This document shows positions 54,246 to 64,000 of a DNA stretch of 64,000 nt, one piece after another. This DNA comes from Helianthus annuus (lineage: Eukaryota > Streptophyta > Magnoliopsida > Asterales > Asteraceae): assembly GCF_002127325.2 (NCBI RefSeq), contig NC_035436.2:84317716-84381715 (forward strand), written 5' to 3'. Each line of letters begins with the position of its first letter. Position 1 is the first letter of the stretch. The notes under the pieces are model-generated. The model did no database searches and had not been told where the DNA came from. It saw only the letters and a list, made by a program, of their open reading frames with translations. Both the position numbers and the translations under genes were made by a program.

Positions 54246-56460
54246 TGAAACGCCTAATGAAAGTTATGGTATTAAGTTTTATATATGTTTATTATAAATT
54301 AAACTACACAATAAATAACTGAGTAGTAAACAAAATTTCATATATGTTTCATTTGTATTAGTTATTTGTTTTTAGTGAACATTTATGAAAAGATTACAAA
54401 TTGGAACACCTAATGAAAGTTAAGGTTATTTACTAAGTTCTATAATTGCTCAATTTAAATTAAACTCAAAAAATTAATAATAAGTAAACAGCAACCAATT
54501 TTATATATGTTTCAATTCTCTCTGTAAAAAAATTTTAAAATTGTAACATTTATATAAAAAAAAAAAAAAAAAAAACCCCGAATTGGAACACCTAGCGATA
54601 GCTAAACGAATTTTGCGCATTTGGTTGATGAATGTCAGACTCCATTGATGTTGGCTGCAATACACGGGAAGATCTCTTGTGTTGAAAAGCTCATTGAAGC
54701 TGGAGCTAATGTATGTCAATTTCTTCCATTTTCATACATTCAACATTGTTTAAACTTTGAACTAGACATTGATAATAAATTGTTCAAATTTGTCAGATTC
54801 TGACGTTTGATTCGTTAAACGGAAGAACATGCTTGCACTATGCTGCTTATTATGGCCACTCTGACTGTCTGCAGACCATTCTTTCCAGTGCCCGGACCTC
54901 CCACGTTTCGGCTTCATGGTCCCGTATCCAATCAAATCCATATTTTCGCTCAAATTTCTTTAACTCCAATTGGGATTTCTTTCAATTTCAGGGGGTTTTC
55001 TCGATTTGTGAATATAAGAGACGGTAAGGGCGCGACACCGTTGCACTTGGCCGCCCGTCAACGACGCCCCGAGTGTGTTCATATACTTCTTGACAACGGG
55101 GCCCTTGTTTGTGCTTCAACCGGTGGATATGGGTACTAATTATTTCAACAAATTGATATTTTTTTGGTTTTAAAAAGCACCCCCGCGCCTCTGTTGGTCA
55201 AAGTTAGGGTGTGTAAGAGGCCTCGCATACGTGAGGCCCTCAGAGGGCCTCACGCTATTTAAAACCAAGATTGATGTATATTTATATGCTATTTTTTTTT
55301 TTTTTACTTTCTTGTTTGCAAAGTGAACCTCCTTTTGTAGTTTTCCTGGCAGCACTCCACTTCATTTGGCGGCAAGAGGAGGCTCAATGGATTGCATCCG
55401 AGAACTATTAGCATGGGGTGCTGATCGGCTTAATCAAGATGCATCAGGGTAAGTTTTTTCATCATCATAATAATAATGAAGTGTTATGATATTGATTTTT
55501 TTTAAATAAATACAGGCGAATTCCATACACGATTGCTTTAAAACATAAAAACCGAGCATGTGCAGCCTTGTTAGACCCTTTGTCCGCAGAACCGCTAGTG
55601 TGGCCATCACCATTAAAGTTCATTAGTGAGCTTAATCAGGATGCTAAAGCTTTGTTAGAGCAGGCTCTAATGGAGGTTAACAAGGAAAGGGAGAGACACA
55701 TTTTAGAGGCTTCGGGCTGCTCCGTGTCATCTCCAGCCCGTTCTTACACCACCGACATAGATGATAACGTCTCAGAGGTAATGTTTGTATATAATTTGCA
55801 TTTTTTTATAAAATTTTTGCTTTAAGGGTTTGTTTAAAAGTTAAAACTGATCTTAAATTTCCATTTAAAGCTTTGCGGTTTATTATAATCTGAAATGGTC
55901 ATAGTTGACTATTCACTTTGATCAGGAGATATTTTTGTTGACTACACTAATATACGTTTAACGTTTGATTTGAATTAGTCTAATGAAATATAGTTTTCTC
56001 AACCAACTAAAAATTGTTACATTGTCATTGTCGTTGTTATTGCAATTTGCAGGCCAGCGATTCGCAATTATGTTGCATATGTTTTGACCAAGTATGCGCG
56101 ATTGAAGTTCAAGATTGCGGTCACCAAATGTGTGCTCAATGCACACTCGCTTTGTGCTGCCACAACAAGCCCGACCCGGTAACTGCAACCCTACCTGAAC
56201 CCATCTGCCCCTTTTGTAGAAGCAACATTGCACGATTAACAGTCGTCAAGGTCAAAGTCACTGCTGACCAAGAACTCAACCTTTATTCCTCTTCTAAACT
56301 GCAAAAATCAAGAAAATCACGAAATTTGAGTGAGGGAAGCAGTAGCTTCAGGGGATTATCGGCTGTCCCGTCTTTTGGGAGAATGTTGGGCCGTGGTTCG
56401 GGTCGGGTCTCTTTCGACCGTGATTGTGATAAAACTGTGAAAGTTGAAGGATCTGGTTGA
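51465..56460 (+). CDS. XBAT31: XBAT31-like E3 ubiquitin ligase (ankyrin repeats and RING), 8 exons
   Basis: Exons: 51465-51644, 51724-51786, 54639-54710, 54797-54918, 54992-55132, 55341-55448, 55516-55777, 56053-56460. All junctions are GT-AG and phases agree, giving 451 residues, close to Arabidopsis XBAT31. The start MGQNFSCSIQDEHGWF gives a likely N-myristoylation Gly2 with nearby Cys. Residues about 15-240 are ankyrin repeats (SALHIAAANGQ, TPLMLAAIHGK, TCLHYAAYYGH, TPLHLAARQRR, TPLHLAARGG). Residues about 320-375 form a RING finger (CCICFDQVC, CGHQMCAQC, CPFC), the E2-binding site. The Ser-rich tail ends RMLGRGSGR. The family, with rice XB3, acts in ubiquitination in defence and growth; the substrate cannot be read here. 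No lesion. XBAT31 is the best match by memory; a close paralogue is possible. Confidence 0.85.
51858..52200. repeat. GC-rich insert in intron 2, possible MITE
   Basis: Five GGGTT repeats at 51872-51896, then GGTCCGCACCC, GGCGTGGCC and GCCGCCCCAACCCACGCC words, ending near CACCGTCTTAC. Much richer in GC than the rest of the intron. Ends are weakly inverted (AGAC...GTCT), with no clear duplication. Confidence 0.35.
52255..53424. mobile_element. Mutator-type element in XBAT31 intron 2 (1,170 bp)
   Basis: Starts GGGTAAATTACACTTTTCGT and ends with its inverse (GAAAAGTGTAATTTACCC). Inverted arms of about 160 bp (52255-52415 and 53285-53424) share words for trailing blocks such as ATAATTACAG and AAAACTCATTACAC. 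A 9-bp duplication TTATTTTTT (52246-52254 and 53425-53433) flanks it, as Mutator elements make. Inside is a GC-richer block with CT-rich leader-like sequence (52470-52560) and an ORF of 147 codons (52586-53029) that I do not recognise; it holds a tandem repeat of CGGTGGTCAGAGAAAGAAAC. It may be gene sequence picked up by the element (Pack-MULE style). Confidence 0.85.
52586..53029 (+). CDS. Unrecognised 147-aa ORF inside the Mutator element
   Basis: ATG context is ATAATGGTGG after a CT-rich leader. The product is basic near residues 80-115 (KKTYLRRHGGQRKKRRRG), partly due to the internal 61-bp-spaced repeat. No domain recognised. It could be a captured exon fragment or chance. Confidence 0.3.
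   Translation: MVETMSGGEELSIRDQAQTTFSVFYELESVTVVAPVTCHGGQGRIGLWIQIECSIQFRLYYRLKFILSIPHRWSEKETDNRIHPKKTYLRRHGGQRKKRRRGNDMVAARLHRKHMGSNWGGFASVTVNHLKFKMEEFFGGCVEEMWK
53486..53765 (+). mobile_element. tRNA-derived SINE in intron 2
   Basis: Pol III A box TAGCTCAGCTGG (53498-53509) and B box GGTTCGATCCC (53542-53552) are 32 bp apart, followed by a tRNA-unrelated body and a short A tail (53758-53765). Flanked by GTAGTTTTTATTTAA (53471-53485) and GTAGTTATTATTTAA (53766-53780), a 15-bp duplication with one mismatch. Confidence 0.85.
53791..54012 (+). mobile_element. Second SINE in intron 2, different family
   Basis: Begins GGGCTCTAGTGGTGGCC, has a B-box-like AAGTTCGAGTT at about 53865-53875 and ends CACACCTTTC plus A8. 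It lies 10 bp beyond the first SINE's duplication. No clean duplication of its own; GTAGTTATTTA after the tail resembles the earlier target site, so it may have used the same site. Confidence 0.6.
54195..54600. repeat. Degenerate repeats in intron 2
   Basis: Three copies of a unit around ATTGGAACACCTAATGAAAGTTA (near 54243, 54400 and 54580), each after an A or T run, about 165 bp apart. Confidence 0.6.
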
Positions 56461-57028
56461 AGAGCATTCCAAGCCCGATGGGCATCATGTGTATAGAAAC
56501 CTGTCTTCAAATCTGTTCATGAGTTTGATTTGTGGGACAATAAGTAAAGGAAATGATTAGTATTGTTTGTTGTGTTTAGAAACCTGTCTTCAAATCTGTT
56601 CCATGCGAGTCTTTGCTTAGTTACCTGTTTGAAAAGTTATATCTTTTTTTTTTTTCTTATTTTAACCATGAGGCTAGAAAATTCAAAATTCATCTATGTG
56701 ATGGTTTAATGAATAAACGGTGAGAGGTGGATTGAACCCCACATTTTCATGGTTATGGATTGTGATGGTTTATAAAATAAAAGTAAGGCGTTTGTGTCGG
56801 ATTGTAGTGGATACCCTTTAACTTTAATAGTTACAGTCACAATATTTTATTTGAAAAACTCATTACATCCTATGTCATTTGACACTAATCCAGTTAAATT
56901 TATTGGTTAAATATGACATGTGACTTACACATAAGGGTAGGTAATTTAACTTGTATAAAGGATGAAAAATGTAATTTAACATATATTTAAAAACAAAACA
57001 CACAAACATAAACTAGGATTTATGTATC
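56461..57028 (+). other. XBAT31-like 3' UTR and flank, with a Mutator relic
   Basis: CCTGTCTTCAAATCTGTTC occurs twice (56500 and 56583). 56786-56983 is a diverged relative of the intron-2 Mutator arm: CCCTTTAACTTTAATAGTTA, GAAAAACTCATTACA and GTTAAATATGACATGTG follow the same order as 52308-52425. Confidence 0.55.
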
Positions 57029-57040
57029 AAGAACTCTAAT

Positions 57041-57172
57041 TTAGTGAGATATGTCTTACTTCTATAACTATTAGAAGTGGGAGTTAATGTAATTTGGTTT
57101 ATGTAGGCTGGTGGCCATTGTTGGTTGTTAATAAAATTTGAACTTTCAAAAAAAAAAAAAAAACAAAACAAA
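57041..57172 (+). mobile_element. 5'-truncated LINE 3' end (132 bp)
   Basis: Ends GTTGTTAATAAAATTTGAAC then TTTC and a long A-rich tail, similar to the 3' end of the LINE at 21318-39349. Flanked by AAGAACTCTAAT (57029-57040 and 57173-57184), a 12-bp duplication. Confidence 0.8.
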
Positions 57173-57184
57173 AAGAACTCTAAT

Positions 57185-57833
57185 ATTGATCCCATGGTTC
57201 ATGCGTATTCTCTTTTAGGATTCCAAATCTGATGAAAATCATATCATTCATTAATGTTTACTAGAAGTCTAGAAGTGCTTTATAAATGAGAAAATCATAT
57301 CTACCAATAGGTCTATTTGTGTGATGGTTGCGGTGGTGGCCGCGCTAAGTGGAGAAGAAGAACAATGTGAAAAGAATAAGGTTTTATTTAGGGTAACTTT
57401 ACACAGATGTAGCCACGCTTTTTTTATCATTAAAACTTTTTTTGTCTCTTTAAAGTCACTAAACTTTAATTTAATGTTTTAATCTTTTGTAATTATCAGG
57501 TTGTTACCAGGTAACAATGATGATTTGTCAGGTTTCATTATTTTTTTTTAGAGTAAACTGTCATTTTGGTCACTGAGGTTTGGTCACTTTTGCCACTTTA
57601 ATCCAAAACTCAAACCTTTTAAATCTGGATCCCTGTGGTTTCACTTTTATTGCTATTTTGGTCCAAAAATGAAATCACCTGATATTTGGCTAATAAAATC
57701 CTGTTATTTTGTCCTTTTCCTCAAGGGCAAAATGGTCAATATAAATTTATTATAACACATTATTAATTAAATTGATTAAACTAAAATTAACTCACTTTAA
57801 ATTAAAACAAAAATTTGATTTAATAACTCACTT

Positions 57834-57835
<2 letters not shown>
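57185..57835. other. Intergenic DNA with a terminal-repeat-like scrap
   Basis: 57551-57740 (GAGTAAACTGTCATTTTGGT...) resembles one arm of a Mutator-type MITE; no partner arm found. No gene. Confidence 0.4.

Positions 57836-57929
<94 letters not shown>
57836..57929. repeat. (TC)n microsatellite, about 94 bp
   Basis: Pure TC dinucleotides; the Glu/Arg-repeat ORF on the other strand is an artefact of it. Confidence 0.95.
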
Positions 57930-57931
<2 letters not shown>

Positions 57932-58024
57932 AATAACCCTAAGTTCCAGCATCCATAGCCTCAATCTTTTGATATAATCCCAACCTTGTATCATGAGTAC
58001 CTTCTTCAAATTTAAGGCCAAAGC

Positions 58025-60178
58025 TGTAACACCCCCAAAATTCCACCTGCGGAAACCCCGCGAGGCGTGTTACGCATCAGAGTTCGAGCCACCAATCACA
58101 TTGAACCAATGGTAAATACTTAAATAAAACATAATGTCAAATCCCCAAAGTGTTGTGTAGCGGAAGCATGTAAATAATCGTTTAGCAAATGTTTCATATT
58201 AATACTTAAAACCAATGGATCAAATGTAAGTTAATCCAAGAGCCTCAAATGTAAGTTAATCCAAGAGCCTCGATCCATGACCACTCCAGCACTCCCAGAT
58301 AGCAAGTCCATGTTCCAAACGTTAATGACCTACAAGCATGCAAACAAGTGTGTCAGACTACGCTGGTGAGTTCAAGGTTTTGTTAACGTGTTTTGTTACC
58401 AGATGTATGTTAATGCGATTCAATGTTGCGTTACGGTGTCGCTCACGTTAGATACCCTAGGGAGTGTGCCCATATGTATCCGGGGAGTGTGTACCCCTTA
58501 ACGACCGATGCTATGTTGTCTTCGTTAGATACCCTAGGGAGTGTGCCCATATGTATCCGAGGAGTGTGCCTCTAACAACCATAGTGATACCCAGATAATT
58601 AGTTCACGCCCGTCCTTACGGCCCGGTGTGAGGTTTCCCACCTAATAGCGCTATCAACTAATTACCCCCATTGCCCTCCAGGCAATCCGATGATAAATTC
58701 CATGTTCAATAACCAAAACCGATTAAGTTGTTTACCCAAGATTTCCCTTCCAAATGTTTATCAGTTGTCCCAAACCACCGGGACGCATGCTTGAGAAAAT
58801 GCAATGAACTCACCTGGGGTTGCTCGGTATGATACACGAAAAGGTTCAGTTAAGCTACAATGTGATCAACCACGTCCTAGCATGTTTATCATACAAGTCA
58901 GGTTTGTATTCAAGTATTGCACGTATGTTCCACACATATTGTAACAGGTTGTACAAGTATCCGACATTGTATTCCACGTATAAGTATCAGCGTAAACAAT
59001 CACGTAAACAAGCATAGCAGTTCAACAGTAGCTTCACAAAACAAAGTCCAAATATGCGGCCCAATCAACTGGGCTCGTAACAGTGTGCAAGTCCAACAGT
59101 GTGTATGTGTATGTGGTCTCGAGTCGAGACCAGAGATCTCGAGTCGAGACTAGGTGATCTCGGGTTGTACTGGTTTCGGGGTCTCGAGTCGCAACAAGCT
59201 GATCTCGAGTTGTCATGTGCTTGTCGAGACTACACGGTCTCGAGTCGCAACCGGACCCGCGACCATGGTCTCGAGTTGTGCTGTTTTGTGTCGCTTATGT
59301 GGTCTCGAGTCGAGACAGTGAGTTCTCGACTCGCAATCCATGTTGTAACTGATTTCCTGATTTGCATCTCATAATCTCCGTAACATAAGCAAACAGATAT
59401 GGCAGTTTCACAAATCAAATCAATTAACAGTTTTGCTATAATCCAAACGAACCAAACAAGCATGTTTAACATCAAATCTCATGAACCCTAGCATGATCAA
59501 AACATGAACATCGATTTATCACAAAACATATAACCGAATTAAACCCTGTAATCTAACCATATTACCCGAGTTCATCAATATCACAGCCGATTAATTCTAA
59601 TACCCGGAACAATGACATATCATCCGATTAACCTAAACATATAGCCGGTTTAACAAACATTCGCTTTACAATCAACTTAACAAGAATCCGAATAACATAT
59701 TGCAAGACAACCGATTATCATGTAAACATCCCTACCCATGAATTCTAACACATAATCATATACAATCAAATCATCGTTACGAATAATCAAACACTAACCG
59801 GTTATGAAAAGAGAATAATCCGAACAAAGAGATCTTCGATGGTGGAGGGTGTTCGGTTGCCTTGGTTCCGAGTCGAGAGAGAGAGAGTGTGTGTTCTAGG
59901 GTTTGTGAACTTGCGTATGTTTGGCAAAAATGTGAGATGTTTACAACATCTCTTGTGTTATGCGATTAAGGGAATGGGCCGAACCCATCTTTGGGCTGTC
60001 CCAAGGTCTCGAGTCGGAGGTGTGTGGCCCGAATGGGCTTGTGTATTTCGAGTGGATCACGCAAGCATATATACAACAATCAAAATTTCTCACAAGGCAC
60101 GTATAACATGCTATTCAAATAAGGTTCACATAATCACGTAACGTTACATAAAGTAGGTCCAAATTACGAGTTGCCACA
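58025..60178 (-). repeat. gypsy-3 3' LTR (2,154 bp)
   Basis: On the minus strand begins TGTGGCAACTCG (60178) and ends GGGGGTGTTACA (58025). Contains a duplicated block with GATACCCTAGGGAGTGTGCC (from about 58450 and 58528) and a cluster of GGTCTCGAGTCGAGACC palindromes (59115-59335, one more at 60005). Confidence 0.85.
59115..59335. repeat. Cluster of GGTCTCGAGTCGAGACC palindromes in the gypsy-3 LTR
   Basis: Full or part copies begin at 59115, 59136, 59156, 59180, 59201, 59222, 59236, 59267, 59301 and 59322, spaced 14-34 bp. The most complete is the 17-bp word at 59115-59131. CG and CTCGAG content is high in an AT-rich LTR. Confidence 0.85.
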
Positions 60179-60191
60179 GTATCCCCAACTA
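60179..60191 (-). other. gypsy-3 polypurine tract
   Basis: Minus strand TAGTTGGGGATAC directly before the LTR start. A second similar tract (AGTTGGGGAGGATG) lies at the complement of 60295-60308, each preceded by the palindrome GAAATTTCGTCCCGAAATTT or GAATTTCGTCCCGAAATTC (60196-60215, 60314-60332). Confidence 0.75.
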
Positions 60192-60260
60192 AAAAGAAAT
60201 TTCGTCCCGAAATTTGGTACGCACTCACTGAGAAAGCTAGATAAGTTAAAGCTAAGTAAG

Positions 60261-63077
60261 TTATATCGTTTGCTGGTTTTCCTGGGGTGTCACATCCTCC
60301 CCAACTTGAATGGGAATTTCGTCCCGAAATTCACTAGTTGCATCGACATTAAGTTTGCTAGGTTCTGCCTGGTCTTTGGGGAATAAATGTGGGTACTTAA
60401 GTTTCATCTGGTCCTCGCGTTCCCACGTGAACTCTGGACCACGTCTTGAGTTCCAACGAACTCTCACAATCGGTATACGGCTGTGTTTACGAACTTTAAC
60501 TTCCCGATCCATAATCTCAATTGGTTCTTCGACAAACTGCAATTTGTCATCTATCTTCAGCTCTTGAAATGGTACAACTAATGTTTCATCAACCAAACAC
60601 TTCTTTAGCTGCGATACGTGAAATACATCATGGACATTACCCAACCCAGCCGGTAATTCCAACCTGTAGGCCACCTTTCCAATCCGTTCTAAAATTTTGA
60701 ATGGTCCTACATAACGAGGGTTTAGTTTGCCGCGTTTCCCAAAACGCACCACACCCTTCCAGGGTGAAACCTTTAACATAACGCGGTCATTAACTTCAAA
60801 TTCCAGCGGTTTACTACGCTTGTCAGCGTAGCTTTTCTGGCGGTCGCGAGCTGCGGCCATACGGTTCCGTATCTGAACAATGCTTTCTGATGCCTCAAGC
60901 ACAAACTCAGGGCCTGTGATCTGACTATCACCCACCTCAAGCCAGCAGAGAGGTGAACGACATTTCCGTCCGTACAATGCTTCGAACGGAGCTGCCTTAA
61001 TACTTGTATGGTAGCTGTTGTTGTAGGAGAATTCTATCAACGGTAAGTGCTTCTCCCATCCTTTCCCAAAGTCGATTACACATGCCCGTAGCATGTCTTC
61101 AAGTGTTTGGATGGTGCGCTCGCTTTGACCATCCGTCTGCGGGTGATAAGCGGTACTCATGTCGAGTTGGGAACCGAACGATTTATGCATTGACTGCCAT
61201 AACTCTGAAGTGAAACGCGGATCTCGGTCTGAAATGATAGAAGCTGGCACCCCATGCCTAGAAACCACCTCCTTAAGATACACTGCTGCCAGCTGAGAGA
61301 ATTTGTCTGTTTCCTTGATTGCTAGGAAGTGTGCTGATTTCGTGAGGCGATCAACAATCACCCAAATGGTGTCATTCCCAGCCTGAGTTCTTGGTAGTCC
61401 TGTCACGAAATCCATGGCGATCTGTTCCCACTTCCATGTGGGTATCTCTGGTTGCTGCAGTAGACCTGAGGGCTTTTGATGTTCCGCTTTGACTTTAGCA
61501 CAAGTCAAACATTTGCTGACGTAGGTCGCTATGTGGGCTTTCATGCTAGGCCACCAGTAGGTAGTTTTCAAGTCGTGGTACATCTTATCTGATCCAGGAT
61601 GTACAGAGTAGCGTGATTTATGTGCCTCTTCCATTACAAGTTCTCGTAAGTTGCCAAAGAATGGGACCCAAATGCGTCCAGTTACGTAGTAAGCACCGTC
61701 TCCCTTTCGTTCTAGTCGTTTCCTCGAGCCACGTAAAGCCTCAGCTTGAACGTTCTCTGGTTTCAACGCTTCTAACTGAGCGTCTCGTATCTGGGAAGGA
61801 AGGTTGGACTGGATCGTGAGTTGCAATGCTCGTACATGCCTAGGTGCATTATCCTTTCTGCTGAGGGCGTCAGCTACAACGTTTGCCTTGCCCGGATGAT
61901 ACTTGATGGCACATTCGTAGTCATTTAACAATTCAACCCATCGTCTTTGCCGCATATTCAATTCTTTCTGGTCGAAGATGTGCTGAAGACTCCTATGGTC
62001 GGTGTAGATGGTGCATTTGGTACCGTACAGATAGTGCCTCCAGATCTTCAACGCAAACACCACCGCTCCTAATTCCAAATCGTGAGTCGTATAGTTCTTC
62101 TCGTGCACCTTTAGCTGACGAGAAGCATATGCTATCACCTTCTGGCATTGCATCAACACGCAACCGAGACCCTGAATCGAAGCATCACAATATACCACAA
62201 AATCTTCGGTACCCTCTGGTAACGACAAGATCGGTGCACTGCAAAGTTTCTGTTTTAACAACTGGAAGGTCTCTTCCTGCTTCGTTCCCCAAGAGTACGC
62301 CGTGTTCTTCTGTGTCAGCGAGGTGAGGGGTTGCGCGATTTTCGAGAAATCTTTAATGAACCTTCGATAATACCCTGCGAGACCAAGAAATTGTCGCACC
62401 TCAGACGGAGTCTTTGGTGCCGCCCAATTCTTAACTGCATCCACCTTTGCAGGATCCACATGTATCCCTTTCTCGTTAACAACGTGCCCAAGGAAATGCA
62501 CTTCTCGAATCCAAAAATCGCACTTAGAAAATTTCGCATATAGTTGTTCCCTTCTCAAAAGTTCCAAGATGAGACGTAGGTGACGCTCGTGATCCTCCCT
62601 GTTCTTGGAATAGACTAGGATGTCGTCAATAAACACTATAACAAACTCGTCGAGGTATGGCTTACATACGCGGTTCATGAGATCCATGAAAACCGCTGGT
62701 GCATTAGTCAATCCAAACGGCATAACCAAAAACTCGTAGTGTCCATAGCGCGTTCGAAAAGCCGTTTTGGGAATATCCTCTTCCCTAACCCTTACCTGGT
62801 GATAACCCGATCTCAAATCGATCTTAGAATAAAAACTTGACCCTTGCAGCTGGTCAAACAAGTCGTCGATGCGTGGTAACGGATAGCGGTTCTTAATGGT
62901 CACCTTGTTGAGCTCTCGATAATCGATACACATGCGGAATGACCCGTCTTTCTTCTTTACGAATAGAACTGGGGCTCCCCAAGGCGAAGAACTGGGTCGA
63001 ATAAAGCCCCTGTCCAACAACTCTTGCAGTTGATTAGACAGTTCCTGCAACTCACCAGGGGCCAACCGGTATGGAGC
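60261..63077 (-). CDS. pol: gypsy-3 pol: RT, RNase H, integrase, chromodomain
   Basis: Joined in frame to the protease region across one stop. [48 protein letters not shown] and the FIDD catalytic box (about 62640-62630). RNase [16 protein letters not shown] and [11 protein letters not shown]. Integrase: an H-H-C-C zinc region ([26 protein letters not shown]), then [16 protein letters not shown] and the E-containing [12 protein letters not shown]. Then GPFKIL and the chromodomain (about 60510-60390: [31 protein letters not shown]), which directs insertion to marked chromatin. No stop in 934 codons. Confidence 0.92.
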   Translation of the reverse strand, partial: APYRLAPGELQELSNQLQELLDRGFIRPSSSPWGAPVLFVKKKDGSFRMCIDYRELNKVTIKNRYPLPRIDDLFDQLQGSSFYSKIDLRSGYHQVRVREEDIPKTAFRTRYGHYEFLVMPFGLTNAPAVFMDLMNRVCKPYLDEFVIVFIDDILVYSKNREDHERHLRLILELLRREQLYAKFSKCDFWIREVHFLGHVVNEKGIHVDPAKVDAVKNWAAPKTPSEVRQFLGLAGYYRRFIKDFSKIAQPLTSLTQKNTAYSWGTKQEETFQLLKQKLCSAPILSLPEGTEDFVVYCDASIQGLGCVLMQCQKVIAYASRQLKVHEKNYTTHDLELGAVVFALKIWRHYLYGTKCTIYTDHRSLQHIFDQKELNMRQRRWVELLNDYECAIKYHPGKANVVADALSRKDNAPRHVRALQLTIQSNLPSQIRDAQLEALKPENVQAEALRGSRKRLERKGDGAYYVTGRIWVPFFGNLRELVMEEAHKSRYSVHPGSDKMYHDLKTTYWWPSMKAHIATYVSKCLTCAKVKAEHQKPSGLLQQPEIPTWKWEQIAMDFVTGLPRTQAGNDTIWVIVDRLTKSAHFLAIKETDKFSQLAAVYLKEVVSRHGVPASIISDRDPRFTSELWQSMHKSFGSQLDMSTAYHPQTDGQSERTIQTLEDMLRACVIDFGKGWEKHLPLIEFSYNNSYHTSIKAAPFEALYGRKCRSPLCWLEVGDSQITGPEFVLEASESIVQIRNRMAAARDRQKSYADKRSKPLEFEVNDRVMLKVSPWKGVVRFGKRGKLNPRYVGPFKILERIGKVAYRLELPAGLGNVHDVFHVSQLKKCLVDETLVVPFQELKIDDKLQFVEEPIEIMDREVKVRKHSRIPIVRVRWNSRRGPEFTWEREDQMKLKYPHLFPKDQAEPSKLNVDATSEFRDEIPIQVGEDVTPQENQQTI

Positions 63078-64000
63078 TCAAGCAATTGGGGCCGCCCCTG
63101 GCGCCAGATCAACCTGAAATTCCACTTGACGGTGAGGAGGTAACCCTGGTAACTCCTCTGGGAACACATCAGCGAATTCTCGCACCACTGGTGGATCCTC
63201 GATCTTCCTTTCTTCAGTCTGAGCGTTGGTAACTAACGCCAACATTGCAGGATACCCCTTTTGTAGATACTTCTGCGCATGCATGGCCGAGATAATACCA
63301 ACCATCGTCCCACTACGATGTCCTTGAACTAATAATGTCTCCCCATCAGGGAGAGGGATACGCACAATCTTCTCTTTACACAAAATTTCTGCTTGGTGCT
63401 TAGACAACCAATCCATGCCTACCACTATGTCAAAACTACCGAGCGTAACGGGAAGGAGGTCAATGTCAAACACCTGACCCACGAGATCTAGTTTACATCC
63501 AAAAAGGACATTCGAGGCTTCTATCGTTTTACCATCTGCTAGTTCTACTACTTGTTTAACTTCTAAAGGTGTTGGGGTTATCCCTAATCGTTGACTAAAC
63601 TCTAGGGACACATAACTCCAATCGGCACCCGAATCGAATAATACAGAAGCAATACGATTGTTAACAGGAAACGTACCAGTTACAACGTTGCCGTCATTCC
63701 TGGCATCCCCTGCTCCAAGCTGGAATACTCTGCCTCGAGCACCATTTCCCCCATTGTTGCTGTTGTTGTTGTTGTTGTTTCCAGCATTGTTGTTATTCGG
63801 GCGGTTGTTGTCGTTAGCGTTCTGGTTTAACTGAGGGCAATCCCGCTTAAAGTGACCCTCGTCACCACACTGATAGCACCCCTTCCTGAAACCCTGGTTC
63901 TGCTGGGGTGGTTGTCCCTGTTGTCTCTGATTCTGCTGGTTTTGTTGCTGCTGGTGTTTGGGCTGTGGGGCCCTACAATCCCTGGCCTCATGGCCCGCCT
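63078..64000 (-). pseudogene. gypsy-3 gag end and protease, one stop
   Basis: The frame is open from the window edge: GHEARDC (end of a first knuckle), a Gln-rich linker, the CCHC knuckle CYQCGDEGHFKRDC (63878-63837), an Asn run, then the protease active site LFDSGADWSYV (about 63640-63605) and VGMDWLSKHQA. TGA at 63080-63078 falls in the otherwise conserved block before RT (APIA, stop, APYRLAPGE), where Arg CGA is usual; a C-to-T change would explain it. An ATG-free upstream region means the short frame starting at 63611 is not a real start. Confidence 0.88.

Larger units (their letters stand above)
58025..64000 (-). mobile_element. gypsy-3: Tekay-type Ty3/gypsy chromovirus, 5' part outside window
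   Basis: Read on the minus strand from 64000: gag end with zinc knuckle, protease, RT, RNase H, integrase, chromodomain, polypurine tract and 3' LTR. RT before integrase is the Ty3/gypsy order, and the C-terminal chromodomain marks the chromovirus clade. Only one lesion is seen in nearly 1,250 codons. The 5' LTR lies beyond the window. Left flanking bases AAAGC (58020-58024) should be repeated outside the other LTR. Confidence 0.92.

Noticed and set aside
57797..58021. ORF with long Glu-Arg repeat
   Set aside because: Produced by the (TC)n microsatellite.
60181..60294. LTR end of gypsy-3 at GGGTGTCACA (60294)
   Set aside because: TGTGGCAACTCG at 60178 with its own polypurine tract fits the usual LTR start better; the inner TGTGACACC looks like a duplicated 3' end.

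Overview
This is a stretch of plant nuclear DNA, almost certainly from a dicot and probably from the daisy family (Asteraceae). The evidence is a spliced plant RING/ankyrin E3 ligase gene, Ty1/copia elements of the SIRE/Maximus type with a large ORF after pol, Tekay-type Ty3/gypsy elements, L1-type LINEs, hAT and Mutator relics, and a gypsy leader ORF of a kind I associate with Asteraceae genomes. The family assignment rests on recognition, not on a search. Only one ordinary cellular gene is present. Nearly everything else is transposon.

Layout. 1-13093: a SIRE-like copia element (copia-1) without its 5' end: gag, broken pol, a 1.7 kb spacer, an LTR-like internal promoter, a spliced third ORF, the polypurine tract and the 3' LTR. 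13094-17610: remnants of a minus-strand gypsy (LTR and pol tail), a copia gag scrap, and a plus-strand gypsy (leader ORF and gag). 18049-39460: a nested stack. A truncated copia (copia-2: 5' LTR, PBS, gag) holds a near full-length LINE on the minus strand with a 14-bp target duplication. That LINE holds a 12-kb gypsy (gypsy-2) with 3.58-kb LTRs and, 22 bp away, a solo LTR of the copia-1 family. 40410-42282: a hAT-like foldback element of A-rich and T-rich arms. 43049-43313: a small hAT MITE. 43376-47541: a Mutator-like element carrying a transposase remnant (FAR1-like and SWIM parts, catalytic core deleted) and an Athila ORF1-like gene. 47542-51340: AT-rich DNA with two minisatellite arrays. 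51465-56460: an XBAT31-type E3 ubiquitin ligase in 8 exons, whose long intron 2 holds a Mutator element and two SINEs. 57041-57929: a LINE 3' scrap and a (TC)n tract. 58025-64000: a Tekay gypsy (gypsy-3) on the minus strand, with 3' LTR and nearly intact pol, running off the window.

Most interesting: (1) the copia-1 third ORF appears to have its own promoter. It shares with the LTRs a module of inverted GGNCCGCT half-sites just ahead of a TATA box, and is followed by a 9-nt coding exon, a GT-AG intron holding about 14 half-sites, and the main exon. (2) The nested stack can be resolved to the base by four target-site duplications. (3) gypsy-2 has near-identical LTRs and an intact gag but a decayed pol, so it probably moved recently using proteins from elsewhere. 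Several LTR families here each carry a private cluster of short palindromic repeats, in three cases near a TATA box.
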